Position numbers and translations under genes: made by a program. Below, one piece after another: positions 22,835-34,331 of a DNA stretch of 64,000 nucleotides. The stretch's first letter is position 1; each line of letters starts with the position of its first letter. Source of the DNA: Gnetum montanum (taxonomy: Eukaryota; Streptophyta; Gnetopsida; Gnetales; Gnetaceae); NCBI GenBank assembly GCA_015680685.1, contig MNCI01012629.1, positions 703,764-767,763 of the forward strand, in the 5' to 3' direction. The notes under the pieces were generated by a model. That model was given only the letters and a program-made list of their open reading frames with translations, had not been told where the DNA came from and did not search any database.

Positions 22835-23179
22835 TATTCTACTTGAATGTCATACCCCATGCAATGTATCTTCTACAAGATTTTCCTCCTCATTAGTTTC
22901 TTTCTCCTCATCTTCATTTGAAAATTTTGGTGTTTAGATTTGCCACTTGCTCTTGTATTATATCTTCTTTGGGCTGCAAAACAAATCTAGGAACCTGACA
23001 TGTAATAGAATAAGAAATCTTTTTCTCTTAAAAATCATAAAACATTACATTTTCTTGAAATTTTACATCTTGTGACCTTACAATTTACTTTGGCTTAGGA
23101 TCCCATAATCTGAAAAATAATTCATCACTACCATAAACCATAAAAATACATCTTTTTGATTTATCATCAGATTTAGATC

Positions 23180-23760
23180 TATTTTCCTTTTGTATATGCA
23201 TGTAAGAAACACATCTAAAAACTTTTAAATGATTATAAGAAACATGTCTTCCACTCCACAAAGGCTCTGGTTCTTAATTATTTAAAGAGGAATGTGATGA
23301 TATATTAATTAAATAAGAAATAATTATAATAGCCTCAGCCCAAAAATTTTTATGCAAACTTGCACCAACAATCATAGATCTTGCATGTTCAGCTAATGTT
23401 CTATTGCATCTTTTTGCTACTTCAATTTTTTGTGGAGTTCCATGAGGAGGATAAATATGTGAAATTCCTTTTTCTTTGCAAAACTCATTGAATGCATTTG
23501 AAGTATATTCATTACCATTATTAGTAAGTAAATATTTCAACTTTAAACCTATTTTTGTCTCTATTTTAGCAACAAAGGACTTAAAAATATTTAAAACAAC
23601 ATCCTTGGACTTTATTGGAAATACTCATACTTTCCGTGTATGATTATCAATGAAAGTAACAAAGTACAGTGAACCACCTAATGATGCTAGATTTATTGGA
23701 CCACAAACATTACAATAAACAAGTTCCAATTTATTAGCTTTTCTATGTCCCATATTTCTC
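23180..23760 (-). pseudogene. Copia D integrase
   Basis: The open part 23540-23274 reads KYLLTNNGNEYTSNAFNEF, with the second catalytic Asp as Asn, then KGISHIYPPHGTPQKIEVAK, where the catalytic Glu of the GVAER motif is Lys. NRTLAEHARSMIVGASLHKN and FWAEAIIIISYLIN follow. Two of three catalytic residues are thus lost. The N-terminal part lies in broken frames up to 23760. Confidence 0.88.
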
Positions 23761-24167
23761 TGAAAGGTCAGTTGTTTTTATTTACTAACATAATCTATAC
23801 AAAATTCTATGTCACTTACTACAAATTTGGGAATGCAAGTATGAGACTAAAGTACCTTTAAACTGGAATAACCAATATGGCCCAAATGTTTATGCCATAA
23901 ATTAGAATCTTTTTTTTGTAGTAACTGTAGCCATAGAATCATCCTGAAAACATATATTAGCTTCTAAAGTATACATTATGCTAGTCTTTTACCCTTCAAA
24001 ATTGTAAAAATGCCCTTGGTGATTTTCCACTGATTATTTTCACATGAAAAATTTAAACCCAAATCATCAAGTTAACAAATAGATATTAGCCTTTTAGAAA
24101 CTTTAGAAACATGGCTAACATTATTAAGAGTGATTTCACACAAACGAGGCATCTATAAAATAACACT

Positions 24168-24482
24168 TCATATACTAGCAATTTTTAAAGAAACACCATT
24201 AGCAACATAAAAAACACTTGATGAAACTGGCTGATAGGAAGTAAAAATAGATCGATTAGGACAAGTATGAAATGAGGCTCCTATGCCTACAATCCAAACA
24301 TTTTTTGTTATGTTTAAAGAAAATACTGTAGATGATTTAGATATAATAAAATAAAAAATAAGCTCATATTCTCTATGATTTATTTCTAGACTTTCATTAC
24401 TTTCTAATTTTTCCAACTCTATTTTTTCTTGTTGTTGCAGTGATGCTTTCCACACTTTGTAACCACAATAATCCCTCTTCAT
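24168..24482 (-). pseudogene. Copia D zinc knuckle and protease start
   Basis: MKRDYCGYKVWKAS is a worn CCHC zinc knuckle. After a Glu/Lys linker, WIVGIGASFHTCPNRSIFTS at about 24297 is the protease active-site strand, where D-S-G-A has become G-I-G-A. Confidence 0.78.
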
Positions 24483-24557
24483 GTGATCACTTTTTTTGAA
24501 AACCTAGAATTTTATCCTACTTTTAGAAGTTCCTCTACTTTTACTCATTTCCCTCCT

Positions 24558-25005
24558 CTAATTAGGTCCCTTGCTTTGATCAGATTTATTATGTCTACCT
24601 TTATTTGAAACTATTAAAGTATTACATGATGATTGACCTTGTTCTTCAAGCAATCTTTTGTCTACATCATGAAGAGTAGAAACTACACCATCAAAAGAAA
24701 TATTACTGGTACTCATAGAGATAGTAATAGTTGTAATAATTAGATTCCAAAATTCAAATAAAGAATTTAAAATAGCATAACACTTCACAAGCTTTGGAAT
24801 AAATCCTTTATATTTGTTAAATTTAACAAAAGTAGCCATCATATCATTTAGATGATCTTGCAAAGAAACAACTTCTTTCATCTTTGCATTAAAAAACTTT
24901 TGAGAAATATGAAACTAATTTAAACCTAAAGCTTTATCAAACCTATTCTTCAACTTTACCTAAAGAACATGAAGACCTATTTAATTAGTGTTGAGGTCAA
25001 CCTCA
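24558..25005 (-). pseudogene. Copia D gag, main part
   Basis: FDKALGLNQFHISQKFFNAK at about 24930 leads into the open frame KEVVSLQDHLNDMMATFVKF, YKGFIPKLVKCYAILNSLFE, WNLIITTITISM and STLHDVDKRLLEEQ. This is plant copia gag (UBN2 family). Its N-terminal 70 residues are found 2 kb away at 27179-26965, so an insertion separates the two. Confidence 0.82.
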
Positions 25006-26964
25006 CATGTGCTAGGCATGGAGCCATATATATATATATATAGTCAAACTGTACAATTTCCTGAATCATAGTGCCCATGCATGTCTCTAGATCTCTTTTG
25101 CTAAATATCTACATTCATATTTCTCATTTTTTGATATTGTCAAGAGTTGGTAGCTAGTAATGACATAAATTGTCATACATTTTTGTATACTATTTTCCAT
25201 AGTTCATACTCCAAACCCACTTACCTTGCTTTATGAAAAGAAAAACATAGAAGAATCTATAGCAATTGATGAGCATGTTTAAAACACAAAAGCCAAAGCT
25301 TTTCTTTTAAAAAATGTATGGTTCTCTACTTGTTGCATAGATCAAAGTAGTTGGCCATCAATCTCTCAGTATGACAGTTAATTCATCATCCCATGCATGG
25401 ATCCAAAGCCCAACCTTTACTACCATGAAAACCTAATAATAATTAATATTTATTTACCACTTTTTATATCATTTTTGTATGTAAAATTTGATCAAACCAC
25501 TAAAATCTCTTTGAAACTTGATAATCTTCAGTGGTCTTCTCATTAGCCTATATAAAGGTAGTCTTTTTCATCATCATTTGCATCTTTTTTTTTAATATTA
25601 TTTACTATCAGCATCATGCAACATGATAAGGACTACACCACTAGTAGGCCAGGGTAGTAGTGACATGGCTATAGTTACACCAACATGGTTGTGGATGTAA
25701 TGGTTACATAGTGGTAAGCATTACAAGAGAATGTGGATGATAGGTGAGAGCATGGTTGTGGTAACTAATGCAATGGAGATGCTAGCAAATGGTGGTTTTG
25801 GGAGAAAGTGGTGGGCATTATGGGAGTTCCTATAACCAACAATGGTAGTGAGTAACTATAAAGGTTGCCCGCAACCCACTACAAGGGGTATGAAATCCTA
25901 GGGTTAGTGAGGAAGCTAGCAGATGATGATTTTTTTGGCACTATAGTAGGTAGCTTTCTATTTTTTCTTAGGTAGCAACGTGTGTGGTAGGTGATGGTAG
26001 CACATCAGCAAGATCCAAAAATAGTTTAGAAGGTGCATGTAGATGATGCATGAGTAGTGGCAGATAGCAACATAGGTTGCAACATGTTGCCATAGCAAGT
26101 TCATTCCCCTTTCTCTTCCCAATCTAGTAGCCTCCTCTCTAGCAAGTGGGTAAGCAACAATAGCAAATGCATGATGGCAAGTCTTTCTTAGTGGCATGCT
26201 CATCAAGTGATTGTGTGGTGCATGTCAGAGGCTCTCCCTCTTTGGCAATAGGCATGGCAGTGTGTACATTGTATGCCATGTTGGAAAACACCAATGCATG
26301 CATGCCAGGAACTACCAATGATGATGGTTTGTAGGTGTGTGACTCATAGTGGCATGATAGTGAAATAAAGGACAATAGTAGTGCATTGGTCCCAATAGCC
26401 AAGGTGAGTAAGTAATCAATCAACAATGAGCACACATACTCTCTCTCGATGACGATAGCAACAATGCAAGGGTCCTTCTCTCTATGGCACCATAACATCT
26501 ACAAGTGCATGTGGCAATTAAACTGATAGCTTGGTCTCTCTCTCTCTCTCTCCCTTCCCCACCAATAGCTTAGCATTTGACAATAGGCTCTACCAGCAAG
26601 TAGGTGGTAGACATTAGGGGTCTCTCTTTCTTCCATTTCACTATTTATCTCTCTCTCTCTCCCTCTTTGATGGTGGTTGAGGTTTTCCTACCTAGTAGTG
26701 AACACCACTGGTAGTGATAGATCAATGGTAGTAGCAAGGGACCAAGGAAAAGTTTTTAGTTAATTATTGTATGTTTATGAAGTCTTGAATTTTAGAGATA
26801 GTTACTCAAAGTTCCCAAATTTCTAGTTTAATTTTTTTTTTTGGAAACATCTCATAGCCCTCTCTAGCTAAGACTATTGCTAGGTTTTTGTGCCCATATG
26901 GAAGGTCCCCTAGGAAATAGTCTCCTTAAACAAGTTCTTTTCCTAGGTGGTAGTGCATCCAAAA
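25006..26964. other. About 2 kb insert of unknown nature within gag of D
   Basis: Interrupts the gag frame. It holds (TA)n at about 25028-25041, a GGTAGT-rich stretch at 25640-26450, and CT microsatellites at 26532-26553 and 26646-26665. The 119-codon minus-strand frame (26139-26498) resembles nothing I know and looks incidental. I could not find terminal inverted repeats, LTRs or a clear target duplication. Confidence 0.55.
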
Positions 26965-27179
26965 TTTACGCATCACAAATTAAAAAGAGATACCAAAATT
27001 TTATTAGTCCAATAAGGACATATTAGTGTTAGTACTCTTACTTGCAACCTTTTCCAATTATCATCTAACATCCTTGTAGGTTTTGAAGATTGAAAGGTCT
27101 TATTGCACTTCTTTTGTGTCAAGATATCTTTCATCAACACACTCCATATGATTCAATTCTAACCAACAAGCCTATTCAT
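26965..27179 (-). pseudogene. Copia D gag N-terminus
   Basis: Starts at ATG 27179-27177. IIWSVLMKDILTQKK, LDDNWKRLQVRVLTLICPYW and TNKILVSLFNL are the N-terminal gag block, after which the homology stops abruptly at about 26970. Confidence 0.75.
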
Positions 27180-27201
27180 TATCTATAACCACTCCAACAA
27201 C

Positions 27202-27215
27202 CTACTTTGATACCA
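27202..27215 (-). other. Primer-binding site of copia D, tRNA-Met type
   Basis: The minus strand reads TGGTATCAAAGTAG a few bases inside the LTR end, matching TGGTATCAGAGC, the complement of initiator tRNA-Met. Confidence 0.85.
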
Positions 27216-27219
27216 CTTG

Positions 27220-27400
27220 TGACAAAATTAATTAAATCTACAAATTGAAATAGCAAGGACAATAAGAAAAATACATACAAAAATTTACATGGAAAAACCA
27301 AAGTGGACAAAAATCCATGGGAACCAATGTAGAGCTCTTCCTTTATTTGGAGAAAATATCCCAAGGATAGAAGCTGTCCTTGATAAATTTTATAGCTTGT
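27220..27400 (-). repeat. 5' LTR of copia D, truncated by element C
   Basis: Pairs with 20381-20560. Similarity stops at 27400, where C starts. The rest of this LTR should lie beyond the window, behind C. Confidence 0.85.
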
Positions 27401-28960
27401 TGTTAAAACACCACCAAATTTTGGCCACCCCAACTCAACTACAAATTTTTATAAGTGTTAACACAAGGAAATTTTTTCTATGTATTGGGCCTATGCTCTC
27501 CACTACTCGGTCTATGCTTTAGAGTGTAGTCAACATAGTCTATAACACAAGAAAATATTTGCAAGATTTTTTCTAAGTGTTAATGCAGCTACAAATTTTC
27601 CTAAGTGCTGGACTATGCTCTCACTACTGGGACTACATTCTAGACTGTAGTCAGCACACAAATGCCAAGTTTTGCAAATCTTCCTAAGTGTCAAGCTAGA
27701 TGTTGTTAAGATTTCTTGGCAGGGAAGAAATAGTTTGAAAAATATTTCAACTAATGTACTACACTTTGTACAAAGCTCTAGAAAGTAGTTAGTGAAGTCA
27801 ACACTAAACCTTAGCTTTGCAAAATTTTTCTAGCTATTGAGACTACGCTTTATAGCGTAGTTAGCATACTCTATAAAACTACCTCTAGAAGCCTTCAAAA
27901 TGTAGCACTAGCCTTTGTCTCAACTCTGACATATCTTCGATAAGAAAGATTAGCAACTTGTATTTCTTTTGCATCCTCCATTTCTCCCCAAATTGTACCT
28001 ACACTCAACACCACTCGAGAGAGTGCATAGCATAGTCCTGGAGTGTAGTCTCCAAACTTGCACTATTTTGCATTATTTTTAGGTACATGGTAGTATATTT
28101 AATAATGGAACATGTAGCTTAGGTAGTGTAGTCATAGTTTGGTAGTCTCATGGGGTCTATTGAAGTACACCAGTAGAATACCATTTGCTTCAATGGGAGC
28201 ATAGTTGGATGTAGTATAGTCTCAACTACCCCTCTACCATGTGGCACCCAATCTACAATTCATGGTAGCTCTAACCATATAAATACCCCCATGCTCTACA
28301 TATTAGGGGTTGAAAATTCTTGCATTCAATTGGAAAAATCTACATTTAAGTGCACTTGGCACTTTGATAGATACCAAACTAGCACTTGGCACCATTGCAT
28401 ACCACCTGGGGCATTGTAGCCCACTATAGCCCACAAGACACTATGGTAGCCAACCCAGAAGGCATGGATTTCATGATAGACACTAGTCTTAGTAGCCTAG
28501 ACATCCTAAGACTATGAATATGCTATCAACTATGCCTATTCATACACCACGTACCTCCCCACCCTTCTTGTAGTTAAGTACACTCCCCCTATTTGGTGTG
28601 GTGACAGTTTCTCTCTCACTTACTTTTTTAGCATTTTTTTAGCATTTTCTCTTGCATTTTAGCATTTTACTTAAAATTTTTGTTATTTTCTACACATACT
28701 CATGCATTTTCACTATCATTTTTCACTAGAAACTTTGACTATGCTGACCCTTGTTGACATTGTGGATACTGTAAACACTATGAAAACCCCTAGTATTTTT
28801 TCTAGCATCGCACTACATAAGTCCTAGTTTGATCAACAAGAGAATTCTAGGCACCCTATCTCTACCTCTAGTAGGCACTCACATGACTAAGGAATCAAAC
28901 TGTATGCATCACAAACCTCTCGATGTATGATTCCAACCTCCAACATTTTCAATTACTATA
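27401..28960 (+). repeat. 5' LTR of element C
   Basis: Starts TGTTAAAACACCACC, comparable to TGAAATACCAC in A, and ends TTACTATA. TATAAATA at 28278-28285 is the likely promoter. It shares the order of motifs with the A LTR, with some differences in length. Confidence 0.75.
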
Positions 28961-28966
28961 GTTTTC

Positions 28967-28984
28967 TGGTGCTAGAAGGAGGGC
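28967..28984 (+). other. Primer-binding-site candidate of C
   Basis: TGGTGCTAGAAGGAGGGC lies 6 bases behind the LTR. B has TGGCACTAGAAAGAGGAC at the same place. The complement ends in CCA as a tRNA would, but I cannot name the tRNA. Confidence 0.5.
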
Positions 28985-29320
28985 TAGTGCCATTTTCTTT
29001 TGTGGTCTTTGTTGATTGTTGTCTTGTGTACTCTCTCCACCATCATTGCTATCTCTAAGCTAGCATAAGCTCAACACCCCTACAGACCTACCACCACAGT
29101 ATCTAGATTAGAGTCTAGCATAGGATTTGTCTACAATCTAGTTGGTGTAGACTAGACCCCATCATCAATTTCCTTGGAACTCTGCTCAACAACCTCTTGA
29201 ACATACATCTTACACTTAGCTAAATGTTTGGTGCTCAGAAGAGCATATCTCACTCTTAGCATAGAGCATAGTTGGCTCTTAGCATAGTGAGTGTAGTCCT
29301 AGGGTTAGTTGTTTTAGAAA

Positions 29321-29430
29321 CTGCTAGAGTTAGTCATTTTTTCAATAATCTTACACTTAGCTATTTTTCTACAACTACTATACTTAGTCATTTTTCTACC
29401 ATTTTCATGTTTAGCCATTTTTTGAAACTA
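29321..29430 (+). repeat. Leader minisatellite of C
   Basis: About four units of roughly 27 bp of type ACTTAGCCATTTTTCTACA, ending just before the gag ATG. Homologous to the ten-unit array in A (55031-55291). Confidence 0.7.
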
Positions 29431-29457
29431 GAAACCTTTTTATTTTCCTTTTTCATC

Positions 29458-31674
29458 ATGAACCTAAGCAACCTTCAACCTCCACCATAAGCATGATTGT
29501 TGTCTGGCTTGTTCAACAAGAGATCCAAACTAACCATCCCACCAACCTGCCATGGCAGGACACAGGCAATTACTTATGTTGTGTAACCTATCTCCTAAGT
29601 ACATGATCATGAACAAAGAGTAGTATAACTTCATTTTCATGAAGTTTTAGGTACGTATATTCATAGACTACAAAGAAATAGAAGCCAAATGAATTTATGT
29701 GCTCATAAACTGAAATGGAAGGGAATACTTCCCCACCATTATGGATTTCATTCCACTCACGAAGCCTAATCAATGGATGCTCATCCATCTCATCTAAGCC
29801 AACAAGTGTGAGGTAAGGAAAGGCTATGAAATGCCCCTATTGGAAGACCAAGATGAGTTCAAATCTTGTTCAAGGAATGAGGACTAATTCCATACCTCTT
29901 TTCGATGGATGATCTCCACTTTCATTTCTCCATATTCCCATCCATTTGTCTTCCTATAGACAATTATAAACTTAGTGTTACCTCCTAGGTCTACACCTAT
30001 GGTGGTGATACATCACACATAGTACACACACTAGGATATGGTCCATCCTATTAGCCTACCCTTCGTCATACCATCACAACTAGCTTAATCCTTCCAGTTG
30101 GTAACTATCATGTTGGCACAACCCTATGTGCACACCATTCACATTACTCCATAGCAAGCAACTTAGGTGTCGTACATATTAATTGTCACATCAAACTCCT
30201 TCACAGTAGCCTAACCTACAAATTCATGGTGGGGCATAGCTACTGTGCCCATGACATAGCCCACATAGCTAGCATTACACATGGCCTCAGAACCTATAGT
30301 TGGGTTGTGGGCCACTCAAATAGTGTAATGGGTAGCATAATTGACGTAGCCTACTACAACATCCTTGAGCATGGATCAAGCATTCTAGCTCATCTAGAAT
30401 TTGATAAAGAAGGTCAAGTAGCTCAAGGTCACCTCCTCAAAAATACAACATGTCATGGATTTTTACTAGGATGATCCAATTAGTCCTATGGTTCCACCAC
30501 TAACTCTACCCGCTGAATTCCCACTTCCTCAATTTACGAAATGCAATGGTGAAGGGGATCCTAATGATTACTTTTTGATCTTTTAGTCTGAATGCCTATT
30601 ACTACAAGCATGATCACATGCCATTATTTGTGTGTTTGTCATGTGCTTGACCGACAAGGCACTAGATTGATATCACGTGCTTCCCAGGGCCTCCATTTCC
30701 TCTTTGGAGGATTTTCTTTGTTAATTTGTCATGTGCTTCAAGTATAACTTAAAGCTCAAGGTGACCCTAAAATAGCTAATTTAGATTAAGTAGGGCCACA
30801 TAGAACCTATGAAAAAATTCATATAATGTTGGACTGTATCACTAAATTAAATCCATGAGCCCATTGTGGAAATGCACTTACTAGCAATTTTCAAAGGTGT
30901 AGTGAATGACTCTATTAAGTTAAAATTATACTATTTAGCCCCACAATCCTTAAGCCAAGAATTCACTCAAACCAAGAGCATTCAAGATGTGCTAGAGGTT
31001 AGCAAGGACCCAGCCTACATGGCCTACAAGAATTTTCATGCCAAAAAGAACAAGGACAAGGGTAAACATGCAACCATAATAGTGGCAATGGTGGCCAATG
31101 AGGCTAAGCCAACCAATGCTAAACTAATAACCAAGCCACCCAAGGCTGCAACCAAAAACAAAGCTTCTAGCCATAGCACTATTGCCAACAACCAACCTAC
31201 ATTATTTGCAGCCATGGGGCAAGCCATCCTAGGTCAAAATTTGAGCACAAGGATTACTCAAAGTATACATATTTTCCCATCAAGCTATTAGAACTCCTTG
31301 ACCAATTGTTTAAGGCTAGAAGAATCTAGTATAAGTAGATGTCCAAGGATGCTCAAAAGAGGCATGATTGATACTACAAGCTCCTTAGGAATCCCTCAAC
31401 TATAGCACCAAATGATCCTCCAATGCCTAAACATTCTAGGGTAGAATGATTTTACCACTATCACCAATTGCCTATCCATGACATTGACTTTTGCATGGCC
31501 CTGGAGGATGATATACAATGCATGATTGATAGGAGAAAGTTGATTCTTGATGCCACCAACCTATTTCAGTCCCAAAACCAATCAATGAAGGTCTATGAGA
31601 ACCCTCTCAATGCAAGTGGTGGAGGGTACACCATCAACGCTATTAACATTGATGATAACTTAGAACCAATGTAG
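29458..31674 (+). pseudogene. Gag of element C
   Basis: Starts at ATG 29458 (MNLSNLQPPP), corresponding to MNPKQPSTL in A. The capsid-like domain follows in broken frames: KCNGEGDPNDYF (about 30541), SHAIICVFVMCLTDKALD, ISSLEDF, KYNLKLKVTL, then the open stretch IFKGVVNDSIKLKLYYLAPQ (30884), SLSQEFTQTKSIQDVLEVSK and a Lys/Ala-rich region. The knuckle region at 31440 is YHYHQLPIHDIDFCMALED, with its Cys residues mostly lost. Gag would form the particle that packages element RNA. Confidence 0.8.
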
Positions 31675-33165
31675 GAGCCATTCGTGGTTCGTTTGCCCTC
31701 TAGCAACATTGGGGACCCCTCAACATAAAATAGTTCAAGAATCCCTTTCATTGTTATAGCATCATGTGAAGCACCCATCACATCATTTTTGGTTAGGATC
31801 CCACGACATGTTATAGTAGCAACCACCTAGTCACCCTTTGTCGTAATGATATGACAATGTGTGAACTTTCCACTTACCAAGAATCCAATTATGGGAAATG
31901 CATTAATCCCTACTCACCTAAGGTCCCATCCTACAAGTGACACCAATAGGTAATCGAGGTTGTAACCTAAGAGGCCTAACAAGCACCTCACTAACAAAAT
32001 GCTTAGGCAACACTAGGAGCAAAGGGCACTAGGCCCACCAAAGCTAGTTCCCTTGTCCTCTATCCTCATGGCCCAATCAACCAAGAAGGCCACCAAAAGC
32101 AACCAACAATCAAGCACTGAGACTTCAAAATAGGCAAAGTAAGCCAAGCCCAAATCCCATCCATGAGAGATTTCTCTCTTAGGTCACATGAAGAAGATGG
32201 GGGCCAACAAGGTAGCAGATAGTGACAAAGACTTTCTAGATGCATTAGCCTAGGTCAAATAGGCTTTCAAACAAAAGAACATTATGCTAACCCTATATGA
32301 CTTGATCATGATCTCCTTCACCCACCATGAAGCATTGGTCTACATGTTGACCTCCATTCCTATTTTGGAGGACATCCCAGTAGATGAACAATCCATCCAT
32401 GCTATGATGTTGCCTCCTACATCGTAGGAATTAGGCTCAAAGGCCCTAGCATTCTACAATGAGGCAATCAAGGTTAACCTTAAGAAGTTCTAGGTCATTA
32501 CTACACCAATGTTTATTACAACCTATGTAGGGCAATGTAGAATCCATAGGATGCATGTCAATGATGGGGTAGCCACCAATGTCATCCCATACACCATCGT
32601 TGACAAGATAGTTCTTGCTGACCAAATTAAACCCACAAAGATAACATGCCTAAAATTCTTCAATGGGTCATAAATTGTCATAAGGGGAATAGTCACGATA
32701 GCCTTCATGGAAAGGAAATAATTCCCTATCACCATAGAGTTCATTGTAATTGAGAAGATGCTAGGCTTTAACCTAATCCTGGGTAGGCCCTGGCTAGCCC
32801 AATTGTGGACCATCTCCTCCCCAATCCACCAAGAAATCCACCTTTTGTATGAACGTGGTGAGGTTATCATTTATGGTGATAATGTAGCCCCTTTTGCCAT
32901 CAACAAAATTGATACAAAACAAGGGTTAGAGGTGGCATTCCCCAATGATGGGCCTCCCATAAAGCATGAGGCTAGAAGATGTGGGGTGGACCAACCTGAG
33001 GAACCAAAGTGAGCTAACAACCTCCCAAAGGACACTTTGTGGAAAAAATTTTCCTTTGACATAACTAATGAAGGTCAAGCTGAGTATCACATAGTACTAG
33101 CCAAGCTCTAAGAATCCCCTAATCCACACTAGGTTAAGAAGCAACTCCATGACTAAGGCATCCCT
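31675..33165 (+). pseudogene. Gag-protease linker and protease of element C
   Basis: A Pro/Lys-rich linker is followed by the protease: RIHRMHVNDGVATNVIPYTI at about 32538 (active strand, with NDG where the catalytic Asp should be), then VEKMLGFNLILGRPWLAQLW at 32750 and IHQEIHLLYERGEVIIYGDN. The end (LWKKFSFDITNEGQAEYH, then KKQLHD at 33138) matches the end of the B protease frame. Confidence 0.8.
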
Positions 33166-33624
33166 TTAGTCCAACATGCACTAGGTGCCTACTATCCCTA
33201 ACTTCTGCACCTCGCTTGCTTGCACCTTATTTGAGAATTTACATTTTGCTTGGTTTTTCACATTTTGAATTTTTTTAATTTATTACATATTTATTTATTT
33301 TATTTATGAATTTTTTCCTAGTGTACATCTTCACTTGTTTAGATTTTTCTTTAGCAATTTTTAGCTTATGCATGAAAAACATGAAAATACATAAATAATC
33401 ATAAATCTAAAACTATACAAATCCATGGCTTAGATGGCCTGAAAAGGCCTTAAACTAGTGCATTGATTTCCATGGCCTAAAAATAGCAATCTTCCTTACA
33501 TTGCATGGCCTAAAAAGGCTTTAAACTAATGCATGGCTTGAAAAGACCTTATACTACACCATAGCCTACCATGGCCTAAAATAGGAAACACTTTTCCTTT
33601 CAACACATGGCCCAAAATGGCCTT
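33166..33624 (+). repeat. Spacer of C with hairpin repeats, left part
   Basis: AT-rich tail, then repeated units of the type ATGGCCTAAAAAGGCCTTAAACTA at 33424-33624. Each carries an inverted repeat (GGCC..GGCC) before TTAAACT. It continues on the other side of A at 60594. Confidence 0.75.
33620..33624. repeat. Target-site duplication of element A, left copy (GCCTT)
   Basis: GCCTT before the TG of the A LTR; the same GCCTT follows the 3' LTR at 60594-60598. Confidence 0.85.
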
Positions 33625-34331
33625 TGAAATACTACAAAATTTTGGGTCTCAATGTCTCAATTGCAAATTTTTCTAAGTGTCAAAATGGTGGCACTTTGCC
33701 CAAATTTTTCTAAGTGTTGAGTGTAGTCAACTTTAATGGCCAATCTTCTATAATTTTGCCTAAGTATTCAAACAAGGTCAAAATTTGTAAAATATTTTCC
33801 AGGTATTGTACTATGCTCTGGAATTGTATATGCTACACTTGGCATTATACCTACTATGCTCTACACTATAGCTACTATGCTTGCCACTATAACTACTATG
33901 CTCTACTATGCTCAAGAGTGTAGCAAGTGTAGCCAACACAAAAATGGCTAGTTTTGTAGAATTTTCCTAAGTGTTGTTCTATGCTCTCATTATCCTTACT
34001 ACGCTTTAGAGCATAGCCAACTTGGAACACTAGTTTTGCAAACTTTTTTGTAACTACTAAGTTACATGTCCCACATGTAACAGAAGACGAGCGTAGCAAT
34101 CAAAGTTAGAAAATTTTTCAAACTTTCCTAGTCAGCTTTGAACTTAGAAAATTTTCTAAATTTTTCTCATAGTCCCACCTACCACACTACCATGTGGCAT
34201 CTAATATACATTTTGGCTTAACCCTAGCCCTATCAATACCCTTGCATCCCAATGTTTTAGGGGTGGGCTTCCATTTTTCACTAGTTGGCATATGGTACTT
34301 TCATTGGGCATTTGGCATTTTGGCATCTTGG
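33625..34331 (+). repeat. 5' LTR of A, first piece
   Basis: Starts TGAAATACTACAAAATTTTG. It matches 59212-59907 and breaks at CTTGG, where B begins. It continues at 54130. Confidence 0.88.
34327..34331. repeat. Target-site duplication of element B, left copy (CTTGG)
   Basis: CTTGG here, CGTGG at 54125-54129. The uninterrupted sequence in the other A LTR reads GCATCTTGGCACTTAGC at about 59896. Confidence 0.85.

Larger units (their letters stand above)
20381..27400 (-). mobile_element. Ty1/copia retrotransposon D (minus strand), 5' LTR cut by element C
   Basis: Reading down from 27400: truncated 5' LTR, tRNA-Met primer site, gag start, a foreign 2 kb insert, rest of gag, protease, integrase, RT, RNase H, a tandem duplication, and the 3' LTR ending at 20381. 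The LTRs match (for example TTATTTGGAGAAAATATCCC on the plus strand in both). Element C is inserted in the 5' LTR exactly after CTTGT, where the 3' LTR reads CTTGTTGCTATTG without interruption. Confidence 0.9.

Noticed and set aside
26139-26498. 119-codon minus-strand ORF
   Set aside because: No motif is recognisable, it overlaps another minus-strand frame, and it lies in low-complexity DNA of the insert in D.
31036-31227. Minus-strand Ala/Leu-rich ORF resembling a membrane protein
   Set aside because: It is the reverse strand of the Lys/Ala-rich part of gag of C; its composition follows from that frame.
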